Below are positions 31,169 to 40,267 of a DNA stretch of 64,000 nt, one piece after another. The notes under the pieces were generated by a model. It was not told where the DNA came from, did not search any database, and saw nothing but the letters and a program-made list of their open reading frames with translations. A program made the translations under genes and the position numbers. How positions within the stretch are numbered: position 1 is the first letter of the stretch; each line of letters begins with the position of its first letter. Source of the stretch: Xylanimonas cellulosilytica DSM 15894 (GTDB lineage: Bacteria > Actinomycetota > Actinomycetes > Actinomycetales > Cellulomonadaceae); NCBI RefSeq assembly GCF_000024965.1, contig NC_013530.1, positions 3,224,001 through 3,288,000 on the forward strand, in the 5' to 3' direction.

Positions 31169-33406
31169 ATGGCCACGTTCCCCGATGCGGTGCGCTCGCT
31201 GCCCGACGATGCTCTCGTCGCGCTGCTGCGCGCGCGCCCGGACCTGGCCTCCCCGTCCCCGTCCACGTTGCGGTCGCTGGCGGCGCGAGCGTCGTCGCGC
31301 ACCTCGCTGGAGCGGGCACTGGCGCAGCTCGACACGCCCACGCTGCAGGTGCTGCAGGCGGTGCTCGCGCTGGAGTCCGTGCAGCCGGTGGTGGGGCCCG
31401 ACGACGTCGCTGCCGCGGTGGGTGCCGTGCCCGACGACGCGGCCGTCGTCGTCGGGCTGCTCGACCGGGCGCGGGCGCTGGCCCTGCTGTGGACGCCTGA
31501 GACCGGTGGGCTGCGCTCGGCGCCGGGGCTAGGCGAGGTGCTCGCTCCGGCGCGGGAACGTCTCGTCCTGGCTCCGCCCGTCGCGGAGGGTGCACGGGCG
31601 GTCCCGGCCGCCGTCGCGGAGGCCGAGGCCGCGAGCGCCGCGGTCGAGGTCGTGCGGCTGGTCGACACGCTGATCCGGGCCTGGGAGGACGCGCCGCCGC
31701 CGGTGCTGCGCTCGGGCGGGCTCGGGGTGCGCGACCTGCGCCGCACCGCGCAGGTGCTCGACGTCGATGACGCCACGGCGGCAGGCGTCGTCGAGCTCGC
31801 CGCCGCCGCGGGGCTGGTCGCCGACGACGCCGACGACCCGGCGTCGTACCTGCCCACCACCCATGCGGACGACTGGGACGAGGCCGGCACCACGCACCGG
31901 TGGGCCATGCTGGCCGCGGCGTGGGCGGGCAGCCGGCGGCAGCCGTGGCTGGTCGGGACGCGTGACGACAAGGGCGGCGTGCGCTCCCCGCTGAGCCCGG
32001 ACCTGGGCCGCGGCTGGGTGCCGCGGTTGCGCACCCAGGTGCTGACGGCGCTGGCGTCGCTCGGTCCGGTCGTGGTCCGCCCGGCCGACGTCGCCGCCGA
32101 TCTCGCGTGGCGCACCCCGCGCGCGGTCCCGCCGGATGCCGCCATCGCGGGTCTGCTGCGCGAGGCCGCCCTGCTCGGCGCGACGGGGGCGGGCGCCCTG
32201 GCCCCCACGGGCCGCGTCCTCCTCACCCTGCTGACGGACCCGACCGCCACACCCGCCGCCGAGGAGGCGCTGGCCGCGGTGCTAGGGAAGATCCTGCCGC
32301 CAGCCGTCGACGAGCTGCTGCTGCAAGGGGACCTGACGGGGGTCGTGCCGGGGCGGCCGTCGCCCGAGCTGTCGAGCCTGGTGGAGCGGGCCGCGGACGT
32401 CGAGTCGCGCGGTGCCGCGACGACGGTCCGCTTCACCCCGGCGTCCGTGACGCGTGCGCTGGACGCGGGGGCCACGGCCGACGAGCTGCTCGAACAGCTC
32501 ACGCGGCTGTCGCGCACCCCGGTGCCGCAGGCCCTCGACTACCTGGTACGCGACACCGCGCGACGGCACGCGTCGCTACGCGTCGGCGCGGCCGGGTCGT
32601 ACGTGCGGGCGGCCGACCCGGCGGTGCTCACCGGCCTGGTCGAGGACCCGCGGCTGGTCGGGCTCGGGCTGATCCGCCTGGCCCCGACGGTGGTCGCCGC
32701 CGCGGTGCCCGCAGCCGCGCTGCAGACGGCGCTGCGCGGGCGGGGCCTGGTCGCGGCGTTGGAGGGCCCGGACGGTCGACCGCTGGGCCGCCTGCGGCGC
32801 GCGGCCCGCATCGAGCGCGGCGGGGCCCGCACGCTCCGGTCCCCGTACGCGACGTCCGGGGCGCCGACGTCGGACGCCGAACGCCGCACGCTCGTGGCGC
32901 ACCTGCGGATCGCCGACGGCGAGGGCCGCCGCTCCCCGTTCGCCTCGACGGCAGGTGGCGAGGCGGGATTCTCGGTCGCCGCCCTGGCCCGCACCCCGCA
33001 CCCCGCCCCCACCCCGGTGGTTGAGCCCGCCCCGGTGGTTGAGCCTGTCGAAACCACCCCACGTCCACACCCCACCCCCTCGGCGGTTGAGCGCAGCCCC
33101 GCCCCGGTGGTTGAGCCTGTCGAAACCACGTCCCGCCGCTCTCGGGTGGTTTCGACAGGCTCAACCACCGGGGCGACGCCGGGAACACGAGCCCCCGGCG
33201 ACGCGTTGGCCCTGCTGCGTGACGCCGTCCGTGAGGGTGGCCACGTGTGGCTGGAGGTGGTCGACGGTCACGGCCGCCCGACCCGCCGCCGGGTCCGCCC
33301 GCTGCGCGTGGAGTCGGGCCGCCTGCGAGCCCTCGACCCACAACGCGGCGCCGAGCTCACGGTGGCCCTCCACCGCATCGCCGCCGTCGACCCCGACGAC
33401 GACTAA
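31169..33406 (+). CDS. Helicase-associated domain protein (partner of XPB)
   Basis: 745 residues from the ATG at 31169; a TAGCAT -10 ends seven bases upstream, so the transcript may be leaderless, and GTG 31163 is an alternative. Helical winged-helix-like units fill the first 450 residues (MATFPDAVRSLPDDALVALL, RTSLERALAQLDTPTLQVLQ). The region FTPASVTRALDAGATADELLEQL to RPLGRLRRAARI matches the Helicase_C_3/XPB-associated family. A stretch at about 610-670 (coded near 33015-33175) is built of VVEPVETTP and VVSTGSTTG units from palindromic repeats. The C-terminus VWLEVVDGHGRPTRRRVRPLRVESGRLRALD is WYL-like. It directly precedes XPB, a conserved actinobacterial pairing, and probably acts in DNA repair with it. 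Confidence 0.87.
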   Translation: MATFPDAVRSLPDDALVALLRARPDLASPSPSTLRSLAARASSRTSLERALAQLDTPTLQVLQAVLALESVQPVVGPDDVAAAVGAVPDDAAVVVGLLDRARALALLWTPETGGLRSAPGLGEVLAPARERLVLAPPVAEGARAVPAAVAEAEAASAAVEVVRLVDTLIRAWEDAPPPVLRSGGLGVRDLRRTAQVLDVDDATAAGVVELAAAAGLVADDADDPASYLPTTHADDWDEAGTTHRWAMLAAAWAGSRRQPWLVGTRDDKGGVRSPLSPDLGRGWVPRLRTQVLTALASLGPVVVRPADVAADLAWRTPRAVPPDAAIAGLLREAALLGATGAGALAPTGRVLLTLLTDPTATPAAEEALAAVLGKILPPAVDELLLQGDLTGVVPGRPSPELSSLVERAADVESRGAATTVRFTPASVTRALDAGATADELLEQLTRLSRTPVPQALDYLVRDTARRHASLRVGAAGSYVRAADPAVLTGLVEDPRLVGLGLIRLAPTVVAAAVPAAALQTALRGRGLVAALEGPDGRPLGRLRRAARIERGGARTLRSPYATSGAPTSDAERRTLVAHLRIADGEGRRSPFASTAGGEAGFSVAALARTPHPAPTPVVEPAPVVEPVETTPRPHPTPSAVERSPAPVVEPVETTSRRSRVVSTGSTTGATPGTRAPGDALALLRDAVREGGHVWLEVVDGHGRPTRRRVRPLRVESGRLRALDPQRGAELTVALHRIAAVDPDDD
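33015..33175. repeat. Palindromic repeats inside the helicase-associated gene
   Basis: Three 25-bp copies in both orientations plus a partial one, read in frame as VVEPVETTP and VVSTGSTTG units. Confidence 0.85.
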
Positions 33407-33410
33407 CCGT

Positions 33411-33528
33411 TCCGGTGGTTGAGCCTGTCGAAACCACGTCCGCCGCTCTCGGGTGGTTTCGACAGGCTCAACCACCGGAAACGTGGTTTCGACAGGCTCA
33501 ACCGGTTTCGACAGGCTCAACCACCGAA
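33411..33528. repeat. Palindromic repeat cluster between helicase-associated gene and XPB
   Basis: Three full 25-bp copies and one partial copy fill nearly all of the 130-base gap. They end eight bases before the XPB ribosome site, so any transcript entering XPB would be strongly structured here. Confidence 0.85.
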
Positions 33529-33536
33529 GGAGACGC

Positions 33537-35213
33537 ATGGCCGACGGACCCCTGATCGTGCAGAGCGACAAGTCGTTGCTGCTGGAGGTCGAGCACCCGC
33601 GCGCCGACGAGTGCCGCCGGGCGATCGCGCCCTTCGCGGAGCTCGAACGCGCCCCCGAGCACGTGCACACGTACCGGCTCACGAGCCTGGGCCTGTGGAA
33701 CGCGCGGGCCGCGGGGCACGACGCCGAGCAGGTGGTCAACACCCTGATCGAGTTCTCCCGCTACCCGGTGCCGCACGCGCTCCTGGTCGACGTCGCCGAG
33801 ACGATGGACCGGTACGGCCGCCTCACCCTGCACGCGCATCCCACGCACGGGCTGGTGCTGGAGGCGAGCGACCGGGCCGTGCTGGCCGAGGTGCTCAAGT
33901 CACGGCGCACCGCCGGTCTGCTGGGCGAGCGCATCGACGAGTCCACCGTCGTCGTGCATCCCTCGGAGCGCGGTCATCTCAAGCAGGTGCTGGTCAAGCT
34001 GGGCTGGCCCGCGGAGGACCTGGCCGGGTATGTCGACGGCGAGAAGCACCCCATCGACCTGTCCCACGAGGCGACCCCCATCGGGGGCGAGGCAGTCAAG
34101 CACTGGGAGCTGCGGCCCTATCAGGCGCAGGCGGTCGACGCGTTCTGGTTCGGCGGCAGCGGCGTCGTCGTGCTGCCCTGCGGTGCGGGCAAGACGATCG
34201 TCGGCGCGGCCGCCATGGCGAAGTCGGGCACGACGACGCTGATCCTCGTGACGAACACGGTCAGCGCGCGGCAGTGGAAGGACGAGCTGATCCGCCGCAC
34301 CACCCTCACCGAGGAGGAGATCGGCGAGTACTCGGGCACCCGCAAGGAGATCAAGCCCGTCACCATCGCCACCTACCAGGTGCTCACCACCAAGCGGAAG
34401 GGCGTGTACGCACACCTCGAGCTGCTCGACGCCCGCGACTGGGGCCTGATCGTCTACGACGAGGTGCACCTGCTGCCCGCCCCCATCTTCCGGATGACGG
34501 CGGACCTCCAGGCCCGACGACGCCTGGGGCTGACGGCCACCCTCGTGCGGGAGGACGGCCGCGAGGACGAGGTGTTCTCCCTCATCGGGCCCAAGCGGTA
34601 CGACGCCCCGTGGAAGGACATCGAGGCGCAGGGGTACATCGCCCCCGCGGACTGCGTGGAGGTGCGCCTCACCCTGCCCGAGTCCGAGCGGATGACGTAC
34701 GCCGTCGCGGAGCCGGAGGACAAGTACCGGCTCGCGGCGACGGCGTCGGGCAAGAACCCGGTGGTCGAACGGATCGTGGCCGCCCACCCGGACGACCAGG
34801 TGCTCGTCATCGGGCAGTACCTCGACCAGCTCGAGGAGCTGTCCGCCCACCTCGACGCACCCCTCATCACGGGCGCGACGACCATCCGGGAGCGGCAGCG
34901 CCTGTTCGACGCCTTCCGCAGCGGGGAGGTGTCCCGGCTCGTGGTGAGCAAGGTCGCGAACTTCTCCATCGACCTGCCGGAGGCGTCCGTGGCGATCCAG
35001 GTGTCGGGGTCGTTCGGGTCCCGGCAGGAGGAGGCGCAGCGCCTCGGCCGGGTCATGCGCCCCAAGCAGGACGGCCGCACCGCCCACTTCTACGCCGTCG
35101 TCTCGCGCGACACCGTGGACCAGGACTTCGCGGCCCACCGCCAGCGCTTCCTGGCGGAGCAGGGGTACGCCTACCGGATCGTTGACGCCGAGGAGCTCGA
35201 CACCGTGCAGTGA
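33537..35213 (+). CDS. DNA repair helicase XPB
   Basis: 558 residues from the ATG at 33537 with GAAGGAG upstream. An N-terminal damage-recognition region (1-180) precedes two RecA-like domains: LRPYQAQAVDAFWFGGSGVVVLPCGAGKTIVGAAAM gives motif I, WGLIVYDEVHLLPAPIFR the DEVH box, RRLGLTATLVREDG motif III with the RED motif of XPB, and SGSFGSRQEEAQRLGRVMRPK motif VI with the arginine finger. XPB-type 3'-5' helicases unwind DNA at damage. It follows the helicase-associated gene. Its last codons (EELDTVQ and stop) are repeated in the array just downstream. Confidence 0.96.
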   Translation: MADGPLIVQSDKSLLLEVEHPRADECRRAIAPFAELERAPEHVHTYRLTSLGLWNARAAGHDAEQVVNTLIEFSRYPVPHALLVDVAETMDRYGRLTLHAHPTHGLVLEASDRAVLAEVLKSRRTAGLLGERIDESTVVVHPSERGHLKQVLVKLGWPAEDLAGYVDGEKHPIDLSHEATPIGGEAVKHWELRPYQAQAVDAFWFGGSGVVVLPCGAGKTIVGAAAMAKSGTTTLILVTNTVSARQWKDELIRRTTLTEEEIGEYSGTRKEIKPVTIATYQVLTTKRKGVYAHLELLDARDWGLIVYDEVHLLPAPIFRMTADLQARRRLGLTATLVREDGREDEVFSLIGPKRYDAPWKDIEAQGYIAPADCVEVRLTLPESERMTYAVAEPEDKYRLAATASGKNPVVERIVAAHPDDQVLVIGQYLDQLEELSAHLDAPLITGATTIRERQRLFDAFRSGEVSRLVVSKVANFSIDLPEASVAIQVSGSFGSRQEEAQRLGRVMRPKQDGRTAHFYAVVSRDTVDQDFAAHRQRFLAEQGYAYRIVDAEELDTVQ

Positions 35214-35405
35214 AGGGTGGAGGCCGAGGAACGAGGCATCCGCCCGAAACGGAACGGGGTCGAGTCCGACCATCGGACACAGAGGAGCTCGACACCGTGC
35301 AGTGAAGGGTCGAGGCCGAGGAACGAGGCATCCGCCCGAAACGGAACGGGGTCGAGTCCGACCATCGGACACCGAGGAGCTCGACACCGTGCAGTGATGT
35401 CGCAG
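35190..35405 (+). repeat. 92-bp tandem repeat carrying the 3' end of XPB
   Basis: The 24 bases coding EELDTVQ-stop recur at 35190, 35282 and 35374, exactly 92 bases apart, and a fourth partial copy starts at 35405. Two intervening spacers are almost identical and contain the small hairpin GTCCGA-CCA-TCGGAC. The period is not a multiple of three, and all copies but the first lie after the stop. This fills most of the gap before the TPM gene. Confidence 0.9.
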
Positions 35406-35489
35406 AGGAGCTCGACAACGTCGCCTGAGGTGTCGTTGACGACCTCAGCGATTGCAGGTGACGAGGCCACGCGACACGATCAAGGCGTG

Positions 35490-37559
35490 ATGCCCCCCTT
35501 CTCGAGCACGCCGCGCGTGCCCGCACCCCTTGCCCTCGGCGCCGTCGTCCTGCTCGGTACAGCCCTCGCCGTCGGGCCTGCCCTGGTTCCCGACGACGTC
35601 GCCCCTGCCATCCTCCCGGCGGCGCACGCCGTGCCGCCGACCGGTGACCTGGACGGTGACATCACCGACCCGGGCGGGGTGCTCGGCGACCGCACGGCCG
35701 ACGTGCAGGCGGCGCTCGACCGCGTCGTCGACGAGACGGACCTGCAGCTCTTCGTCGTGTTCGTCGACGCGTTCGACGGCCTCGACGGCCGCACGTGGGC
35801 CGACCAGACGGCCACCGCGGCGCGGATGGGCCGCAACGACCTGCTGCTCGCCATCGCCGTCGAGGAGCGGCTGTTCGGGCTGTCGCCCGACGCGAACGTG
35901 CCCCTCTCCTCCGGCGACCTCGACGCGATCGAGAACGCCGCCCGGGACGCCGCGCGCACCGCGGCCAACGCCCCGGAGGGCGAGGGTGACTGGGGGGCGG
36001 TGGCGATCGACGCCGCGGACACACTCGTCGCACGGGCTGCGGGCGGCGGTGGCGGCGGGGCCGCGCTCGCGATCGGGGGCGCCGTCGTCGCGGCGGGCGG
36101 CGTCGGCGGCTGGCTGTGGTGGCGGGGTCGGCGCAAGGCGGCCGGGCAGGCCGCGAGCACCAGCCCGGACGAGCTCGCCGCGCTGAGCACGGACGAGCTC
36201 GACAAGCGGGCGTCGACGGCGCTGGTGGAGATCGACGACGCTCTGCGCACCTCGGAGCAGGAGCTCGGGTTCGCGCAGGCGGAGTTCGGGCTGGAGGCGA
36301 CGGCCGAGTTCCAGCAGGTGCTCACGAAGGCCAAGCAGGACGTGCAGGAGGCGTTCGTGCTGCGCCAGCACCTCGACGACGAGACCCCGGACCCGGAGGC
36401 GCAGAAGCGCGCCTGGCTGGGCCAGATCATCACGCTGGTCGACGGCGCGGCGGATGCCCTGGACGCGCAGACGGCGTCGTTCGACGACCTGCGCAAGCTC
36501 GCCGAGCGGGCCCCGCAGGTGCTCCAGGAGACGTTGCAGCGGGCGGACGAGATCAGTTCGCGCGTGGCGGTGTCCCGGCAGGCGCTCGACACGCTCGCGG
36601 CGACGTACCCGGCGACGGCGCTGGCCTCGGTCAGCTCGAACCCCGACCAGGCGGAGGCGCTCGTGGCGCAGGCCCGCGAGGCGGTCGCGCAGGGGCAGGC
36701 AGCGCTGGAGAAGAAGGACCGCAACCCGGCGGTCGCGCACGCCCGCGGCGCACAGAACGCGCTCGGCCAGGCGGTGCGGCTGCTCGACGCCGTCGACAAC
36801 GCGGGCAAGGAGCTGGCCGAGTCCGGGCCGAAGATCGACCAGGGCATCGCGTCCATCACCGCCGACATCGCGGACGCCCAGCGGCTCGCCCCGGTGATCG
36901 CGGCCGCGGGCGACGGCAGCGTCGCGCCCGCCACCGCCGAGGCCCAAGCCGCCGTCGCGCAGGCGCAGGCCGCCAAGCTGGGCGGCGACCCGCTGGCCGC
37001 GCTGGCCCGGCTGACGTCCGCCGAGGCCGCGCTCGACCTGGCGCTCGCCCCGGCGCGTGAGAAGGCGGAAGCCGACGCCCGTGCGGCCGCGCTGCTGCGC
37101 GACACCCTGGGCCGCGTCGAGTCGCAGGTGCGGGCCATCGACGACTTCATCTCCACACGCCGGCAGGCCGTCGGGCCGGATGCGCGTACCCGGCTCGCCG
37201 AGGCGGTCCGCCTCCTGGGCGAGGCCCGCGGGCTGGCGTCCACGGACCCGTCGGCGGCGCTCCGCAAGGCGCAGGAGGCGGAGAAGTACGCCTCCAGCGC
37301 CGCACGGATGGCCCAGCAGGACGTCTCCGGCTGGGGTCAGCAGCAGGGAGGCGGCGGGCCGAACATCGGCGGCATGATCCTCGGCGGCATCCTCATCGAC
37401 TCGATGCTGCGCGGGTCCGGTGGCGGCATCGGCGGCGGCGCACGCCCACGCGGTGGGGGCGGCTACGGCGGCGGTTACGGCGGCGGCGGGTTCGGCGGAG
37501 GCCGGGGCGGCGGCGGGTTCTCCGGCGGCGGCCGGGCAGGGCGCGGCGGTAGGTTCTAG
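35490..37559 (+). CDS. TPM domain membrane protein
   Basis: 689 residues from the ATG at 35490 (or GTG 35487). A signal-type hydrophobic segment (about 12-35) leads to the TPM/DUF477 domain (about 55-185: DPGGVLGDRTADVQAALDRV, RNDLLLAIAVEERLFGLSPD). A transmembrane helix follows a G-rich linker (about 190-215, ending WLWWRGRRK). The next 400 residues are alanine-rich helices, probably coiled coil. The C-terminus is a glycine-rich tail. TPM domains face outward and some have phosphatase activity; here a role in envelope stress is suggested by the PspA-like gene 52 bases downstream, probably in one operon. Confidence 0.86.
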   Translation: MPPFSSTPRVPAPLALGAVVLLGTALAVGPALVPDDVAPAILPAAHAVPPTGDLDGDITDPGGVLGDRTADVQAALDRVVDETDLQLFVVFVDAFDGLDGRTWADQTATAARMGRNDLLLAIAVEERLFGLSPDANVPLSSGDLDAIENAARDAARTAANAPEGEGDWGAVAIDAADTLVARAAGGGGGGAALAIGGAVVAAGGVGGWLWWRGRRKAAGQAASTSPDELAALSTDELDKRASTALVEIDDALRTSEQELGFAQAEFGLEATAEFQQVLTKAKQDVQEAFVLRQHLDDETPDPEAQKRAWLGQIITLVDGAADALDAQTASFDDLRKLAERAPQVLQETLQRADEISSRVAVSRQALDTLAATYPATALASVSSNPDQAEALVAQAREAVAQGQAALEKKDRNPAVAHARGAQNALGQAVRLLDAVDNAGKELAESGPKIDQGIASITADIADAQRLAPVIAAAGDGSVAPATAEAQAAVAQAQAAKLGGDPLAALARLTSAEAALDLALAPAREKAEADARAAALLRDTLGRVESQVRAIDDFISTRRQAVGPDARTRLAEAVRLLGEARGLASTDPSAALRKAQEAEKYASSAARMAQQDVSGWGQQQGGGGPNIGGMILGGILIDSMLRGSGGGIGGGARPRGGGGYGGGYGGGGFGGGRGGGGFSGGGRAGRGGRF

Positions 37560-37611
37560 GTTCATCCCTCACGGCATCACCCCTGATCAAGGACGAGAAA
37601 GGCACGATCCC

Positions 37612-38382
37612 ATGACCGCGAAGCAGAGCATCCTCGGGCGCATCACCCAGCTCACCAAGGCCAACCTCAACGCCCTGCTGGACCGCGCCGAGGACCCGCA
37701 GAAGATGCTGGACCAGCTCGTGCGCGACTTCACCAACAACATCGCCGAGGCGGAGCAGGCCATCGCCCAGACGATCGGCAACCTGCGGCTGGCCGAGCAG
37801 GACTACAACGAGGACGTCGCGTCGGTCAAGGAGTGGGGCGGCAAGGCCCTGGCCGCGTCCCGCAAGGCCGACGAGTACCGCGCGGCGGGCGACGTCGCGG
37901 GCGCGGACAAGTTCGACCAGCTCGCCAAGGTGGCCCTGCGCAAGCAGCTCGACGCCGAGTCCGAGGTCAAGCAGGCGCAGCCGATGATCGAGTCCCAGCG
38001 CCAGACGGTCGAGAAGCTCAAGGCCGGGCTGGGCCAGATGAAGGACAAGCTCGGCGAGCTGCGCAGCAAGCGCGACTCGCTCGTCGCGCGCGCCAAGACC
38101 GCGCAGGCCCAGCAGACCGTGCAGTCCGCGATCAGCTCGATCAACGTGCTGGACCCGACGTCGGAGATCGGCCGCTTCGAGGACGCCGTCCGCCGCCAGG
38201 AGGCCCAGGCCATCGGCCAGGCCGAGGTCGCCGCGATCTCGCTGGACTCGCAGTTCGCCGAGCTGGAGGCCTCCGACGCCGACATCGAGCTGGAGGCCCG
38301 CCTGGCCGCCCTCAAGGCCGGCAGCACCCCGGCCCCCCAGATCTCCCCGACCCCGGTCTCCGGCACCTACGACGGCGCCTGA
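37612..38382 (+). CDS. pspA: PspA/IM30 family protein
   Basis: 256 residues from the ATG at 37612 with GAAAGG upstream. The start ILGRITQLTKANLNALLDRAEDPQKMLDQLVRDF is the amphipathic helix 0 and helix 1 typical of PspA/Vipp1, and the rest is a long helical hairpin (IAEAEQAIAQTIGNLRLAEQ, KAGLGQMKDKLGELRSKRDS). These proteins form ESCRT-III-like assemblies on the inner membrane during envelope stress. The proline-rich C-terminus differs from enterobacterial PspA. It follows the TPM gene closely; the pairing suggests a membrane-stress pair. Confidence 0.92.
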   Translation: MTAKQSILGRITQLTKANLNALLDRAEDPQKMLDQLVRDFTNNIAEAEQAIAQTIGNLRLAEQDYNEDVASVKEWGGKALAASRKADEYRAAGDVAGADKFDQLAKVALRKQLDAESEVKQAQPMIESQRQTVEKLKAGLGQMKDKLGELRSKRDSLVARAKTAQAQQTVQSAISSINVLDPTSEIGRFEDAVRRQEAQAIGQAEVAAISLDSQFAELEASDADIELEARLAALKAGSTPAPQISPTPVSGTYDGA

Positions 38383-38420
38383 CCCACCCGGATCCCCCTG
38401 GGGCGCCCCACCCACCCCGA

Positions 38421-38466
38421 GTTGTCAGAAGGACGCAAGCACCGAGCCTTGCGTCCTTCTGACAAC
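38421..38466. terminator. Hairpin between pspA and the amidotransferase gene
   Basis: Perfect 19-bp arms (38421-38439 and 38448-38466) with an 8-base loop, between two convergent genes; it could terminate both. No T-run follows. Arm core TGTCAG-AAGGA-CGCAAG. Confidence 0.6.
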
Positions 38467-38484
38467 CCCGGGCATCAACGGAGT

Positions 38485-38526
38485 TGTCAGCGGGTCGCAA
38501 GGCTCTGGGCTTGCGTGGGTCTGACA
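38485..38526. repeat. Second related hairpin
   Basis: TGTCAG (38485-38490) and CGCAAG (38496-38501) pair with CTTGCG and CTGACA (38510-38526) around an unpaired 5-base step. It shares the outer and inner six bases with the hairpin at 38421 but not the middle five. Confidence 0.6.
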
Positions 38527-38599
38527 GGTGTTGGGCCAGGCGGGGCGTAGGTGAGGCGGGGTCGGGGTCAGGCGGGGTCGGGGTCAGGCGGGGTGGGGG

Positions 38600-39349
38600 T
38601 CAGGCGGTGGCGTGGGCGTCCACCTGGGACGCGAAGGCGCGGCCCAGGGTGATCACGAGCTGCGCCAGCTCCGGGGCGTGCTCCGTGAGGGCCGCGTCCA
38701 GCGCGACGGCGTCGACGTCGTCGTGCTCGCGTGCCCAGCCGAGCGTGATCGACTTGCCCGCCTCGGGGTGGAACTGCACGCCCAGCGCCGAACCCACGCG
38801 GAACGCCTGGTAGGGGTACTGCCGCGACCAGGCGAGCCACACGGCGTCCGGCGGCAGCGCCGAGACGGCGTCCGCGTGCATGCTCACGGCCCGGGTCACG
38901 ACCGACGACGGCGTCGGCCCCGGAGGAAGCGGCGCGCCCAGCACGGGGCCGAGCACCGGATCGGCGGCGGCGGCGTCCCGCCAGCGCACGTCGATCACGC
39001 CGGCCTCCCGCCCGGGAGGGGCGCCGACGACGACGGTGCCTCCCGTGGCGACCGCCAGGAGCTGGGCACCCAGGCAGATCCCCAGGGCGGGGACGTTCGC
39101 GCGCACCGCGTCGACGAGCAGCGATCGCACGGCGGGCAGCCACGGCGCTGCGTCGTCGTCGTACGCGGACATCTGCCCGCCGAGCACCACCAGGCCACCG
39201 CCGACGGCGTCGACGCCGGGCACGGGCTCGCCGAGGTCGAGGCGCACCACCCGCACGCCGTCGCCGAGCGTCGCGGCCAGCAGGCCGAGCGGGACGTCCG
39301 GCGAGTTCTGCAGCACCGTGATGCGCGGGGGCTCGGAGGCGTCGGTCAT
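38600..39349 (-). CDS. Class I glutamine amidotransferase domain protein
   Basis: About 249 residues from the ATG at 39349; ATG 39391 in the same frame is also possible, and neither has a strong ribosome site. The nucleophile elbow is NVPALGICLGAQLLAVATGG with the catalytic Cys, and the His-Glu pair lies in ALGVQFHPEAGKSI. GGGLVVLGGQMSAYDDDAAPWL is the oxyanion-strand region. Stand-alone proteins of this kind resemble GMP synthase amidotransferase domains and may take ammonia or gamma-glutamyl groups from small molecules. No synthetase partner is nearby. It converges with pspA across hairpins. Confidence 0.87.
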   Translation of the reverse strand: MTDASEPPRITVLQNSPDVPLGLLAATLGDGVRVVRLDLGEPVPGVDAVGGGLVVLGGQMSAYDDDAAPWLPAVRSLLVDAVRANVPALGICLGAQLLAVATGGTVVVGAPPGREAGVIDVRWRDAAAADPVLGPVLGAPLPPGPTPSSVVTRAVSMHADAVSALPPDAVWLAWSRQYPYQAFRVGSALGVQFHPEAGKSITLGWAREHDDVDAVALDAALTEHAPELAQLVITLGRAFASQVDAHATA

Positions 39350-39408
39350 TCCGGGCAGAGCACCATCAAGCTCACGAGTTGCCAGGGTCATGAGCGCACA
39401 CCGTACTC

Positions 39409-39577
39409 CGGTGGTTTCGACGGACTCAACCACCCGCACGCGACAGGTTCGACCACGGTGGTTTCGACAGGCTCAACCACCGATACGCGGCAGGCTCAAC
39501 CACCGATACGCGGCAGGCTCGACCACCGATACGCGGCAGGCTCGACCACCGATACGCGGCAGGCTCAACCACCGAGC
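39409..39577. repeat. Palindromic repeats with a 23-bp tandem array
   Basis: Two 25-bp elements are followed by four 23-base units (aggctc-a/g-accaccgatacgcggc) from about 39488 on. The units look like one palindrome arm multiplied by slippage. The array fills the gap between the amidotransferase and NYN genes. Confidence 0.85.
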
Positions 39578-39622
39578 GCCCCGTGCTCCGCGCCGCCCTC
39601 CCCCGGGCCCTAGGCTGACCGC

Positions 39623-40183
39623 ATGTCCCAGCGCAAGACGTACCTGCTCGTCGACGGGGAGAACATCGACGCCACCCTCGGCATGAACGTCCTGGGGCGT
39701 CGGCCCAACCCGGACGAGCGTCCGCGCTGGGATCGCATCACCGCGTTCGCCGCGCAGGTGTGGGGGCAGGACGTCGTCCCGCTGTTCTTCCTCAACGCGA
39801 CGAGCGGGCAGATGCCGATGCCGTTCGTGCAGGCGCTGCTCGCGATGGGGTACCGGCCGATCCCGCTGGCGGGGTCGGCGACGGAGAAGGTCGTCGACAT
39901 CGGTATCCAGCGCACGCTCGACGCGCTCGCCGAGCGTGACGGCGACGTGCTGCTGGCCAGCCACGACGGCGACTTCCTGCCGCAGATCGAGGCGCTGCTC
40001 GGCAGCGACCGCAAGGTGGGCCTGCTGGCGTTCCGCGAGTTCGTCAACGCGAAGTTCGCGGAGCTGGGCGCGCGAGGCCTGGAGACGTTCGACCTCGAGG
40101 GCGACGCCGCGGCGTTCACCACGCTGCTGCCGCGCGTCCGGATCATCCCGCTCGAGGAGTTCGACCCGGTCCGCTACCTGTAA
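39623..40183 (+). CDS. NYN-domain (PIN-like) putative ribonuclease
   Basis: 186 residues; TAGGCT ends six bases before the ATG, so the transcript is probably leaderless. The acidic residues of a NYN/PIN-like active site are present: KTYLLVDGENIDATL at the start, EKVVDIGIQRTLDAL in the middle and DVLLASHDGDFLPQIEAL later. It is probably a metal-dependent RNA-cutting or RNA-binding protein. It stands alone upstream of the two-component genes on the same strand (84 bases). Biological target unknown. Confidence 0.87.
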   Translation: MSQRKTYLLVDGENIDATLGMNVLGRRPNPDERPRWDRITAFAAQVWGQDVVPLFFLNATSGQMPMPFVQALLAMGYRPIPLAGSATEKVVDIGIQRTLDALAERDGDVLLASHDGDFLPQIEALLGSDRKVGLLAFREFVNAKFAELGARGLETFDLEGDAAAFTTLLPRVRIIPLEEFDPVRYL

Positions 40184-40267
40184 GGGACCACGGCCCGCCC
40201 GGCTGGCACCCAGGAAGCATCCAGCAACTTTCAGCCGTCACCCAGCGGACCGTCGCACACTGGAGGC

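Noticed and set aside
40184..40267. Possible direct-repeat regulator boxes upstream of the response regulator gene
   Set aside because: The CCAGC and TTCAGC-like words are short and irregular; not enough to claim an operator.
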